This document shows, piece after piece, positions 26,068-33,641 of a stretch of DNA of 46,207 nt (positions are counted from its first letter, which is position 1; each line of letters starts with the position of its first letter). The position numbers and the translations under genes are program-made. The DNA is taken from the NCBI GenBank assembly GCA_024695465.1, contig JAILID010000174.1, positions 1 to 46,207 of the forward strand, read 5' to 3'. The stretch is from Lachnospiraceae bacterium. GTDB taxonomy: Bacteria > Bacillota > Clostridia > Lachnospirales > Lachnospiraceae. The notes beneath the pieces are model-generated. The model saw only the letters and a program-made list of their open reading frames with translations. It did no database searches and was not told the origin of the DNA.

Positions 26068-26096
26068 TTGCATTTTACTCTTTGTTCGTTTATAAT
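26068..26096 (+). promoter_or_regulatory. Promoter of tadA, directly before the ATG
   Basis: TTGCAT, a 17-nt spacer, then a perfect TATAAT. The -10 ends 8 nt before the tadA ATG, so the mRNA should begin at or within about 2 nt of the start codon. Confidence 0.75.
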
Positions 26097-26104
26097 GCTT
26101 TCGT

Positions 26105-26605
26105 ATGGATGCGGATGAGAAATATATGCGGGAAGCGTTAAAGCAGGCAGGGAAGGCCGGCGCCCTTATGGAGGTTCCGATCGGCTGTGTGATCGTTCAT
26201 GAAGATACGATTATCGGCCGGGGCTACAATCGCCGCAATACCGACAAGAGCACCCTCGCCCATGCGGAAATCACCGCCATCAAACGGGCGGCGAAAAAGC
26301 TCGGCGACTGGCGTCTTGAGGACTGCACGATTTATATCACACTTGAACCCTGCCCGATGTGTGCCGGGGCGATCGTCCAGGCGCGTATCCCCCGCTGTGT
26401 CATCGGCTGTATGAATCCCAAGGCCGGCTGTGCCGGTTCGGTGACGAACCTCCTGGAAATGAAGGGCTTCAACCATCAGGTGGAAGTCAGGAGGGATGTT
26501 CTGCAGGAGGAATGCAGCGGCTTGCTGACGGCGTTCTTCCGGGAACTCAGGGTCAGGGACGCAGAGAGAAAGAGGCTCAGGAAGGAAGCTGAATCCGCAA
26601 ACTGA
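26105..26605 (+). CDS. tadA: tRNA-specific adenosine deaminase
   Basis: Deaminates A34 to inosine in the ACG-anticodon arginine tRNA. The 166-residue protein has the cytidine-deaminase-fold zinc site: HAE (in LAHAEITAI, His near 53) and PCPMCAGAI (near 83-91), together with the catalytic Glu in HAE. The N-terminus (MDADEKYMREALKQAGKAG) fits the family, so the ATG at 26105 is preferred over a second ATG at 26126. No ribosome-binding site precedes either. The gene has a strong promoter whose -10 is 8 nt before the ATG, indicating a leaderless message. tRNA-Ser starts 9 nt after the stop. Confidence 0.95.
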   Translation: MDADEKYMREALKQAGKAGALMEVPIGCVIVHEDTIIGRGYNRRNTDKSTLAHAEITAIKRAAKKLGDWRLEDCTIYITLEPCPMCAGAIVQARIPRCVIGCMNPKAGCAGSVTNLLEMKGFNHQVEVRRDVLQEECSGLLTAFFRELRVRDAERKRLRKEAESAN

Positions 26606-26614
26606 ACAGAATAT

Positions 26615-26702
26615 GGAGAGGTATCGAAGTGGTCATAACGAGCCGCACTCGAAATGCGGTCATCGGTTTTCCGGTGCATGGGTTCGAATCCCATCCTCTC
26701 CG
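26615..26702 (+). tRNA. tRNA-Ser (anticodon CGA)
   Basis: A complete cloverleaf: acceptor GGAGAGG with CCTCTCC, anticodon stem CCGCA/TGCGG around the loop CTCGAAA (anticodon CGA, reads UCG), a long variable arm typical of Ser tRNA (ATCGG/CCGGT), and a T arm ATGGG-TTCGAAT-CCCAT. The discriminator base is G. The 3' CCA is not encoded (CTA follows). No separate promoter fits between it and tadA. Confidence 0.96.
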
Positions 26703-26716
26703 CTAATACATAAGGA

Positions 26717-26749
26717 AGCCCGCGGCGCTTTGCGCCGCGGGCTTTTTTT
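26717..26749 (+). terminator. Terminator after tRNA-Ser
   Basis: A 12-bp perfect stem (AGCCCGCGGCGC with GCGCCGCGGGCT, TTT loop) runs into seven T residues. It closes the tadA-tRNA unit. Confidence 0.92.
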
Positions 26750-26779
26750 GTGTCGGTGGTCATGGATTTTTGTCCGGAC

Positions 26780-29700
26780 TTATACGAAGAGTTCCATGAG
26801 TTCATTCCTGGACAGGCTCATCAGGGACGTGTTCTGTCCGTTGATAATCGTGTCTGCCAGCTCCCGCTTGGTTTCCTGCAGCTGTGCGATCTTCTCCTCG
26901 ATTGTGTCCGCCGCAATCAGCTTTATGACCGTCACCTGTTTTTTCTGTCCAATCCGGTGGGCCCGGTCAGTTGCCTGGTTTTGAACCGCCAGGTTCCACC
27001 ATGGGTCATAGTGGATGACGACATCGGCGCCTGTCAGGTTAAGCCCCGTTCCCCCGGCTTTCAGGGAGATAAGGAACACCGGGGAGTCTCCTTTGTTGAA
27101 GGCATTGACCAGGCGCAGCCGTTCCTGCTTGTTTGTGGAACCGGTAAGAAGGAAATAGGGGATTTTTTCTTTCTTAAGATCCTCCTCCAAAAGAGCCAGC
27201 ATGGAGGTGAACTGGGAGAAGACAAGCAGGCGATGTCCGGCATCCATCGAACTCTGGATGAGGTCAAGACAGAGGGAACGTTTTGCGCTGGAACCTTTAT
27301 AGTCGGCAAAGAGCAGGGAGGGGTCACAGCAGATCTGGCGGAGACGGGTAATTTCCGCCAGGATGCGCATCTTGTCCTCGCCGGAATCACTGGACGAGGC
27401 CAGCAGTGATTTCATCCGGACCAACTGGGCGTCATACAGCCTCCTCTGCGCGGTTTCCATTTCGGCCCTGCGAGTCTCCTCCAGTTTTTCCGGCAGGTCT
27501 TTTAGGACGTCAGTTTTCTTTCTTCTCAGGACAAAGGGGCCTGTCATTTTGGTGAGTTTCGCGGATGCCTCCTGGTCCTTGTGCTTCATGATCGGGCTTT
27601 CAAAACGAGAGGAGAACTCGGAGGGAGAATAGAGGAAGCCGGGCATGAGATAGTCGAAGATGCTCCACAGCTCGGAGAGGCGGTTCTCGATTGGCGTTCC
27701 GGTCAGGGCAAAACGATGGTCGCTTTTCAGGACTTTCACAGCCTTGGCGACTGCGGACTTCTGGTTTTTGATGAACTGGGCTTCGTCCAGTATGGTGGCG
27801 GAAAAAGTTATACCGTCATACAGGGTTATGTCCCTTTTCAACAGGTCATAGGATGTGACGTAGAGATCCTTGTCGGGGTTTTTGAGGATTTCCTTTCTCT
27901 GGGGCACTGTGCCGGCAATCGTCTCGACGGAAAGCTCAGGCGTAAACTTGCTGCTTTCATCCTTCCAATTATAGACCAGGGATGCAGGGCAGACGACCAG
28001 CGCTGGCTTCTCTTCCCCCGCCTTTTTTTGCGCCGCGATGTAAGCCAACGTCTGCAGGGTCTTTCCAAGCCCCATCTCATCGGCCAGGATACCCCCGAAA
28101 CCGGCCTGGGAGAGCGTAGACATCCATCGGAAACCATAAAGCTGGTAGGGGCGCAGGGTTTCTACCAGGGATTCCGGGGCCTCGAAGTCCGAATCCCGGA
28201 TTGTCTGGAAGGAGCGGATGAGGGATTTGAAATGGCGGTCCCGGGAGTTGACGATACCTTCATGCTCCTCAAGCAGCCTGTCCACGTAAAGGGCCCGGTA
28301 TTTGGGAAGCTTTACATTCCCGGCAACCAGGTCTTCGAGGGAGACGTCCATGGCTGCTGCGGCGTTCGTAAGCTCGTCCAGAGGGGAGGTGTCCCGCAGA
28401 TCGACAAAATCCCCGCTCTTTAAGCGATGCCAGCGTTTCTTTAATCGGTAGCTGGTTAAGAGTTCGAGAAGTTCGTCCTCCGTCAGGTCTTTGGTCTTGA
28501 TGGATAAATCCAGCAGCCCCCCATCGATCTGGACAGAAAAGCGGGAGCTGGGGATCGGCTTGATGCGGAGCTGCGAGAAGGCGTTGCTGCCTTTGACCTC
28601 TCCATAGCGGGAGAGGAGGGCGATTCCCTCGGTGAGAATCCAGGCTATGTGCTGGTCATCTGCGGGACAGTAGTGCGGGCTTCCGGAGGGGGCGGCTTCC
28701 GGGAAAAATTGCCGGATCATAGACAGCACCCGGTTTTCCTGGTCGAAATCCCGTTTGGCTAAAGCGGGGGCTTCGGGGGCGCACAGGTCAAAAGCAAGGT
28801 CGCCATAGCTTGCCAGGATCCGGCAGGAGAGCTTGTCGGACCGATCCAGGAAGAAGGTGAACTGTGCTTCCGGAGGAAGGAGCTCCTCCAGCTGCTTCCC
28901 TACGTTGTCCAGGATCAGGACTTGCGGGTTGTCCTGCAGCAGGGGAAGGACCCGGTAATAGAATTCGGCGAATTTTGATTTCCCTATGGAACACTGGAAA
29001 GTGCCGTCCTCGCTTCCGATGGATTGGAGGGATTTGAATATGGACAGGTTATCCTCCGTTACCCGGCCGAAGCAGTTCCGGTCGAGGATGTACTGATGGA
29101 GGCTGCCCCTGAGCAGGCGCGGCATGATCCCGGATACGTTGATCCCGATAAGGCGTCTGTTCGCAAGGATGGGGTTAAGAGAGATCTCGATTTTAGGATA
29201 GGCGTCCCCGACCCGGACGGAGCAGGCCTCGCTGCGGGTCCCGTATTGGTACAGGAGGGTCCCGCCCTGGGCCAGGTCATAAACGATATCGAGGTCGCTT
29301 TCCTCCAGGGGGATGCCGGAACCGACGGAGAGGGAGGAGGAGCTGCTGTAATAATAATAACGGGAGGGGCTCAGCCTGCTGTTTACGCTGTTAACCGAGC
29401 GTATACGAGACAAAACCAACCGATACCATTTTTCGGAGTCCGGGGTAAAGGTTTCCCTGGAGAAATTAAGGACAGTATTTTTGGAAACGGAGAAATCAAG
29501 CCCGGTTTCCGAGGCCTTGACAAGGTTTTCAAGGCTCTTAAGGAGATAGAGGCGCTCGCCGCTCCGCCCGATGTCGAAAGAGAGATTCAGGCTTTCATTC
29601 TTTTTATCCCTGGTGATGCGGGGAAGGAGTTCGACTACCGCTTCTTTTTCCGGGGTGGGTTTGAGGGGGGTGGGATCGGAAGGGACGGCGTTTTCCGTGA

Positions 29701-30166
29701 GCAGGGAAAGGAATTGGTGGCCCTCGTAAGAGGTTTCGTCGCCGGGATCGTTTTCAATGATGTATTTCCTGAGGGACATCCACATGGCCAGGGCATGGCC
29801 GCAGATCACGCCCGATTGGCTGGGGGTGGGAAACCAGTAGGAATACAGCCTGGACCTGCCGCAGTCACAGGACAGATCCGTTATCGACGTCCGGTTGATC
29901 GTGATGCTGACATGAATCCTGCTGAAATTCCCTTCGGCCTGGAGCGACAGTTCTTTTCTTGGTGAAAAGAAAGTCCTGGCCGTTATGCCGGGATCCTCTT
30001 CGGAGGCGAGGAGGTGTTCGGCAAGATTGAGTTCCTTCTGTACTATCGTGAGATTCGTGTTCTTGAGAATGCCGTCGGGCGGAAAAATGAGGCCGCCCGG
30101 AGCCTTCTTTTCGCGGGACAGGACGAAATTGGCAACCGGATCATTGGTGGTTTTTTTTGTTGGCAT
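26780..30166 (-). CDS. SWIM-domain SNF2-family helicase
   Basis: A large DNA-dependent ATPase of the bacterial SNF2/RapA-like group. The 1128-residue protein has an N-terminal SWIM zinc finger (C100, C102, C122, H124), a long central SNF2-associated region (about 200-640), and two RecA-like lobes. Lobe one has DEMGLGKT (about 695) and the DEAQ box (about 794). Lobe two has the QATDRAHRIGQ motif VI (about 1065-1075). The length and order fit the common Firmicutes SWIM-SNF2 proteins. It has its own promoter and sits alone, with no restriction, phage-defence or toxin genes next to it, so a housekeeping chromatin or transcription-recycling role is more likely than defence. The substrate is unknown. 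Confidence 0.93.
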   Translation of the reverse strand: MPTKKTTNDPVANFVLSREKKAPGGLIFPPDGILKNTNLTIVQKELNLAEHLLASEEDPGITARTFFSPRKELSLQAEGNFSRIHVSITINRTSITDLSCDCGRSRLYSYWFPTPSQSGVICGHALAMWMSLRKYIIENDPGDETSYEGHQFLSLLTENAVPSDPTPLKPTPEKEAVVELLPRITRDKKNESLNLSFDIGRSGERLYLLKSLENLVKASETGLDFSVSKNTVLNFSRETFTPDSEKWYRLVLSRIRSVNSVNSRLSPSRYYYYSSSSSLSVGSGIPLEESDLDIVYDLAQGGTLLYQYGTRSEACSVRVGDAYPKIEISLNPILANRRLIGINVSGIMPRLLRGSLHQYILDRNCFGRVTEDNLSIFKSLQSIGSEDGTFQCSIGKSKFAEFYYRVLPLLQDNPQVLILDNVGKQLEELLPPEAQFTFFLDRSDKLSCRILASYGDLAFDLCAPEAPALAKRDFDQENRVLSMIRQFFPEAAPSGSPHYCPADDQHIAWILTEGIALLSRYGEVKGSNAFSQLRIKPIPSSRFSVQIDGGLLDLSIKTKDLTEDELLELLTSYRLKKRWHRLKSGDFVDLRDTSPLDELTNAAAAMDVSLEDLVAGNVKLPKYRALYVDRLLEEHEGIVNSRDRHFKSLIRSFQTIRDSDFEAPESLVETLRPYQLYGFRWMSTLSQAGFGGILADEMGLGKTLQTLAYIAAQKKAGEEKPALVVCPASLVYNWKDESSKFTPELSVETIAGTVPQRKEILKNPDKDLYVTSYDLLKRDITLYDGITFSATILDEAQFIKNQKSAVAKAVKVLKSDHRFALTGTPIENRLSELWSIFDYLMPGFLYSPSEFSSRFESPIMKHKDQEASAKLTKMTGPFVLRRKKTDVLKDLPEKLEETRRAEMETAQRRLYDAQLVRMKSLLASSSDSGEDKMRILAEITRLRQICCDPSLLFADYKGSSAKRSLCLDLIQSSMDAGHRLLVFSQFTSMLALLEEDLKKEKIPYFLLTGSTNKQERLRLVNAFNKGDSPVFLISLKAGGTGLNLTGADVVIHYDPWWNLAVQNQATDRAHRIGQKKQVTVIKLIAADTIEEKIAQLQETKRELADTIINGQNTSLMSLSRNELMELFV

Positions 30167-30310
30167 GGTTAGGACTCCTTTTTACTGCGCGGAATTTGTG
30201 GCCTGGCGGATGTTGGCTGCGCTTGGGGTGCCGGGTTGACGGGGTGTTTGGCAGCCGGGGCAGACCGGGCAAGGCTGTCTGGCACCGGTATTGGTTTTGG
30301 GCTGATCCAC

Positions 30311-30339
30311 ATTATACCATATGAGGGGAAAATCGTTAA
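30311..30339 (-). promoter_or_regulatory. Promoter of the SNF2 gene
   Basis: On the minus strand: TTAACG, a 17-nt spacer, then TATAAT. The leader (about 135 nt) contains a GC-rich hairpin near 30244-30286 (arms GGTG and CAGCC pairing to GGCTG and CACC). Confidence 0.65.
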
Positions 30340-30360
30340 GGACGTTTTGGGGAATTATCC

Positions 30361-30389
30361 TTGTCCCCACTGTGTTTTCATGTTACAAT
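30361..30389 (+). promoter_or_regulatory. Promoter of the DD-carboxypeptidase gene
   Basis: TTGTCC, a 17-nt spacer, then TACAAT, divergent from the SNF2 promoter. The leader is about 125 nt. Confidence 0.6.
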
Positions 30390-30522
30390 CCATTTTGGCA
30401 ATGAAAACCTGCTGATTCCGGGCAGGGGGTTCGGGACGCTTCTGCAGATTGAAAGCAGTAAGGCGCGTAAACGGACCTTATGTATCATGTGTTGGTTTGT
30501 ATATGAATTTGGAGAGCAAAGC

Positions 30523-31851
30523 ATGAAAAGATTTATTCTGTGTCTTTTAGCAGTGGTTCTTACTTTTGCCCTGTCCGGCCCTGCGGAAGTGCTGGCCTCA
30601 GACCCCCTGACGAATCATCTCACCAACTGGCCCTATATGGAGGACCTCAGCGTGGATTCCGCCGTGTTGATCGACGCGGACAACGGAGCGATCCTCTATT
30701 CCCTGAACCGGGATACGAAGAGGTTTCCGGCTTCCATCACCAAAGTTATGACCTGTCTTCTGGTGCTGGAGAATACCCGCATGGACGAGGTTGTGACGAT
30801 GACGGAGACCGGGATGGCTGAGGCTTACGGCGGAAGCTCCAATGTGGATCCGGTTCTGGGGGAACAGTTTACCGTTGAGCAGTGCCTTTACATGCTGATG
30901 CTCAAATCGGCCAACGATATCGCCTCGCAGCTGGCGGAATATGTGGGGGGCAGCGTGGCCGGCTTTGCGGATATGATGAACCAGAGGGCGGCGGCGCTGG
31001 GCTGTACGGGAACCCACTTTCATAACGCAAACGGGCTTCCGGACGAGGAGCACTTTACGACTGCTTATGACATGGCGCTTATCATGCGGGAAGCCCTGAA
31101 AAACGAGGAGTTTCGGAAAATCGCCGGAACGATCTCCTATTCGGTCGCACCGACCAATAAGAAACAGGAGACCCGGATCTATGAGAATCATTTCCGCCTG
31201 ATCGTCCCGAGCCATGAGCGCTATTATGAAAACGCGATCTGCGGCAAGACCGGCTATACGAACGCCGCGCTGAGGACGCTGATCGGGGCGGCCCAAAAGG
31301 ACGGGCGTACCCTTGTCGCCGTAACCATGCACGGTCCGAGCAAGGATGATTTTCTGGATATGACGAACCTTTTCGAGTACGGCTTCAACCGTTTTAAGAC
31401 GCTTGACGTATCCGCGGCGGACGGTTCGTCCGAGGGGACGGTCACGATCCCGAACGATTTCAGTCTGGAGCAGCTTTCTCCGGTCGAGACGGAGAGCCGG
31501 ATTGATTACTACTATGAGGAACTATTTGTCGGCGGGGCGGACCGGAAAGCGCTGCCGACGCCGAGCGTGACGGAAACGCCCGCGGAAGAAAGCCCGGAGG
31601 CGTCGCTGCCGGCCGTTTCGGAAGTCTCAGAAGTCTCCGAGCTTTCGGCCGGGCAGGAGCTTTCCGGCCGGACGGAAGAGATGGAGGAGAAGAAGGCGGG
31701 ATCGGGTAAGCTTCTGCCCGTCCTTCTTGTCCTGGCCGCGATTCTTGCGGGAATCATCGCCTATAAGCGTTATCTGGACGCGGAGCGGGAGAAGAAGAGA
31801 AAGAGGCGCAGGAAGAGGAATTCTGAGAAAAGGGAAGATTCAAAGCGCTGA
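30523..31851 (+). CDS. D-alanyl-D-alanine carboxypeptidase (PBP5-like)
   Basis: Trims the terminal D-Ala from peptidoglycan stem peptides outside the membrane. The 442-residue protein has a cleavable signal peptide (about 1-25, ending VLAS). The S11 peptidase domain carries SxxK (SITK, Ser71), SxN (SAN, Ser129) and KTG (Lys242). A beta-rich stalk and a low-complexity Ser/Glu/Val segment (about 345-385) follow. One C-terminal membrane helix (LPVLLVLAAILAGIIAY) and a strongly basic tail come last. A true transmembrane helix replaces the amphipathic anchor of typical PBP5/DacF. The start at 30523 follows GGAGAG; an in-frame ATG at 30361 overlaps the promoter and is rejected. Rhomboid protease follows 89 nt downstream. 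Confidence 0.92.
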   Translation: MKRFILCLLAVVLTFALSGPAEVLASDPLTNHLTNWPYMEDLSVDSAVLIDADNGAILYSLNRDTKRFPASITKVMTCLLVLENTRMDEVVTMTETGMAEAYGGSSNVDPVLGEQFTVEQCLYMLMLKSANDIASQLAEYVGGSVAGFADMMNQRAAALGCTGTHFHNANGLPDEEHFTTAYDMALIMREALKNEEFRKIAGTISYSVAPTNKKQETRIYENHFRLIVPSHERYYENAICGKTGYTNAALRTLIGAAQKDGRTLVAVTMHGPSKDDFLDMTNLFEYGFNRFKTLDVSAADGSSEGTVTIPNDFSLEQLSPVETESRIDYYYEELFVGGADRKALPTPSVTETPAEESPEASLPAVSEVSEVSELSAGQELSGRTEEMEEKKAGSGKLLPVLLVLAAILAGIIAYKRYLDAEREKKRKRRRKRNSEKREDSKR

Positions 31852-31853
31852 AT

Positions 31854-31894
31854 CCTGACCGGGACTGCCGGGAGGAACCCTCGGCGCGGTCAGG
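31854..31894. other. Hairpin between dacF-like gene and rhomboid gene
   Basis: Perfect 8-bp arms CCTGACCG and CGGTCAGG with a 25-nt loop and no T-run. It may stabilise or be a processing site in a shared mRNA. Confidence 0.4.
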
Positions 31895-31940
31895 CGGGAG
31901 GCGATAGGCAGCCGGGCAGGGAGACGGAGAGGAGGCAGGC

Positions 31941-32510
31941 GTGGAGAAAAAACCGTTGGCAACTTACAGCATCATGGCCCTGAACTTTGTGTGTTTTTTT
32001 GTCTGTGAGCTTCTGGGCGGCTCCGAGGATTATGACACGATGATGCGGCTCGGCGCAGCGCAGGCGGACTTGATCCGGAGCGGCCAGTATTACCGGCTCC
32101 TTACCTCCATGTTCCTGCATTTCGGTTTCGCCCACCTGGCCAACAATATGGTCGTGCTTTTCGCGCTGGGCGAGAACCTGGAAGGTCTTTTGGGGCCGAT
32201 TCGTTTCGCGCTTCTCTATGTGCTGGGCGGACTTGCCGGCAGCCTTCTTGGACTCTGGCACGATATCGCATCGGGCAGCGCGGCCATCTCCGCCGGGGCT
32301 TCCGGGGCGGTCTTCGCCTTATTGGGCGCCTATGTCGTCCTGCTGCTTAGGCGGCGGAAACATATGCGGGGGATGTCCCTGGAACGCATTTTCTTCGGGG
32401 CGGGCCTGGCGCTCCTTCCGGGTTTCTATACGCCGGGTGTGGACGCCTTCGCCCATCTGGGCGGTTTTCTCTTCGGAATTCTTTTCGCCTTGCCGATGGG
32501 GGATTCCTGA
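31941..32510 (+). CDS. Rhomboid-family intramembrane serine protease
   Basis: Cleaves transmembrane substrates within the bilayer. The 189-residue protein has about six hydrophobic segments. The catalytic pair is visible as GASGAVFALLG (Ser121) and AHLGGFLFG (His172). HFGFAHLANNM near 54-64 is the conserved loop with the oxyanion Asn. A GTG start is used, with GAGGAGG 6 nt upstream. It is the minimal bacterial six-helix form. Likely co-transcribed with the upstream carboxypeptidase gene, since no good promoter lies between them. Substrates are unknown. Confidence 0.92.
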   Translation: MEKKPLATYSIMALNFVCFFVCELLGGSEDYDTMMRLGAAQADLIRSGQYYRLLTSMFLHFGFAHLANNMVVLFALGENLEGLLGPIRFALLYVLGGLAGSLLGLWHDIASGSAAISAGASGAVFALLGAYVVLLLRRRKHMRGMSLERIFFGAGLALLPGFYTPGVDAFAHLGGFLFGILFALPMGDS

Positions 32511-32515
32511 GCATT

Positions 32516-32552
32516 AAAAAAAACGGACATGCTGCGGCATGCCCGTTTTTTT
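32516..32552. terminator. Bidirectional terminator
   Basis: AAAAAAACGG with CATGC pairs to GCATG and CCGTTTTTTT. It serves both the rhomboid gene (+) and the convergent citC gene (-). Confidence 0.9.
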
Positions 32553-32579
32553 ATGCGCGGATAGCGGGGTTTCAGGAAT

Positions 32580-33641
32580 TTAGTGGTGGACCACATCCCC
32601 GGTCTTCCGGAGCTTTTCAAGAACCGGCGCGGCTTCTGGGCTTTCAAAGTAGGCGAGCGTGGAAGGCGGGAGCAGCGCGGCGGCCTCGCGAAGCCGTCCC
32701 TCTTTTAAGAGCACCCGGACGGTGGAGGCGCTGATGGGCTGCCCGCCGGCTTCCTTTCTGGGAATGACGACGCATTCGATCCCGGCTTCCGGGAGTTCCC
32801 CGGCCATAATCTCGTTGTAAATCCGGGTCACTTCGCTGGTCTTCTCCTCGCCCACATAGCGGCGATTGATCCCCAGGGTCTTTGCGATCCGGGTGAAGAC
32901 GGCGATATCCAGCTTTGCGTGTCCGCCCGCGACGGCCGCTTCGTCCTTCAGGAAATAGCTGGGGAAGGTCGCGCTGGAGATGATGTAGGGCCCGCTCTCA
33001 TGGCAGACAAGGTTCTTTATGTGGGCGGTTCCCTCCAGCATGAGGCGTTTTCGGACAGCGAAAGGCACTAAGGAGGCGTCCTCGCTCACCATGAAAAGGT
33101 GCAGGAGGCTGCATTCGGCGGCAGCCTTCTCCAGCAGGTAGAGATGCCCGTTGGTGAAGGGGTTGGCGTTCATGACGACGGCTCCGATAAGGCCCGGGTT
33201 TTCATTTTCAGGAAGCGGGGATTCAGCCGCCAGCTGGTCCAGATAGTTCTGAAAACCGTTCTTCCGGTTTTCCATGAAGACCAGGGTCCCATCCACCCGG
33301 GCGATCTCGTAGAAGCCCAGATCTCCGAAAAAGCGGGAGGAGCTTTCTTTGGTATAGAGGAAAAGCCGGATATTGCCCCTGCCGATCTGATACTCGATGA
33401 GGTGGCTGATGATCTGGTTCAAAAGGCCCTCGCCCTGATGGCTGCGGCTGACGGCGAAGCAGCGGAGCGTGTTTTTGAAGCAGCTTCCGGTCGCGATGAC
33501 GTTGTAATCTTCGTCGAACATGGCGCAGGTGTAGTCAAGATTCCGGTCGCGGCTTATGCCTTCGGCGGCCAGGAGCCTGTCGACCATGGCCAGAACCGTT
33601 TTCTCTTCCGATTTTACCTGGGAAATGAAGTACTCGCTCAT
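32580..33641 (-). CDS. citC: [Citrate (pro-3S)-lyase] ligase
   Basis: Acetylates the prosthetic group of the citrate lyase acyl carrier subunit, activating the enzyme. The 353-residue protein has an N-terminal GNAT-like domain (about 20-130, with VSRSHQGEGLLNQIISH) and a C-terminal nucleotidyltransferase domain (from about 148) with NANPFTNGHLYLLEKAA as the HxGH-type motif and PISASTVRVLL near 308. It starts inside tex (ATGA overlap) with AAAGGA upstream, so it is translationally coupled to tex. The lyase subunits (citDEF) and citX/citG are not in the window, making this an orphan that may act on a distant operon or on another carrier protein. Confidence 0.9.
   Translation of the reverse strand: MSEYFISQVKSEEKTVLAMVDRLLAAEGISRDRNLDYTCAMFDEDYNVIATGSCFKNTLRCFAVSRSHQGEGLLNQIISHLIEYQIGRGNIRLFLYTKESSSRFFGDLGFYEIARVDGTLVFMENRKNGFQNYLDQLAAESPLPENENPGLIGAVVMNANPFTNGHLYLLEKAAAECSLLHLFMVSEDASLVPFAVRKRLMLEGTAHIKNLVCHESGPYIISSATFPSYFLKDEAAVAGGHAKLDIAVFTRIAKTLGINRRYVGEEKTSEVTRIYNEIMAGELPEAGIECVVIPRKEAGGQPISASTVRVLLKEGRLREAAALLPPSTLAYFESPEAAPVLEKLRKTGDVVHH

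Larger units (their letters stand above)
25648..26104. other. Divergent intergenic region with structured repeat
   Basis: It contains the leader of the minus-strand operon (with a small GC hairpin near 25677-25697), that operon's promoter and a palindrome at its -10, then the fullest copy of the dispersed repeat (25842-26058), and the tadA promoter. No gene was seen. Confidence 0.7.

Noticed and set aside
26780..30166. Phage-defence island around the SNF2 helicase
   Set aside because: Neighbours are tRNA, cell-wall and protease genes; no nuclease, methyltransferase or other defence gene is next to it.
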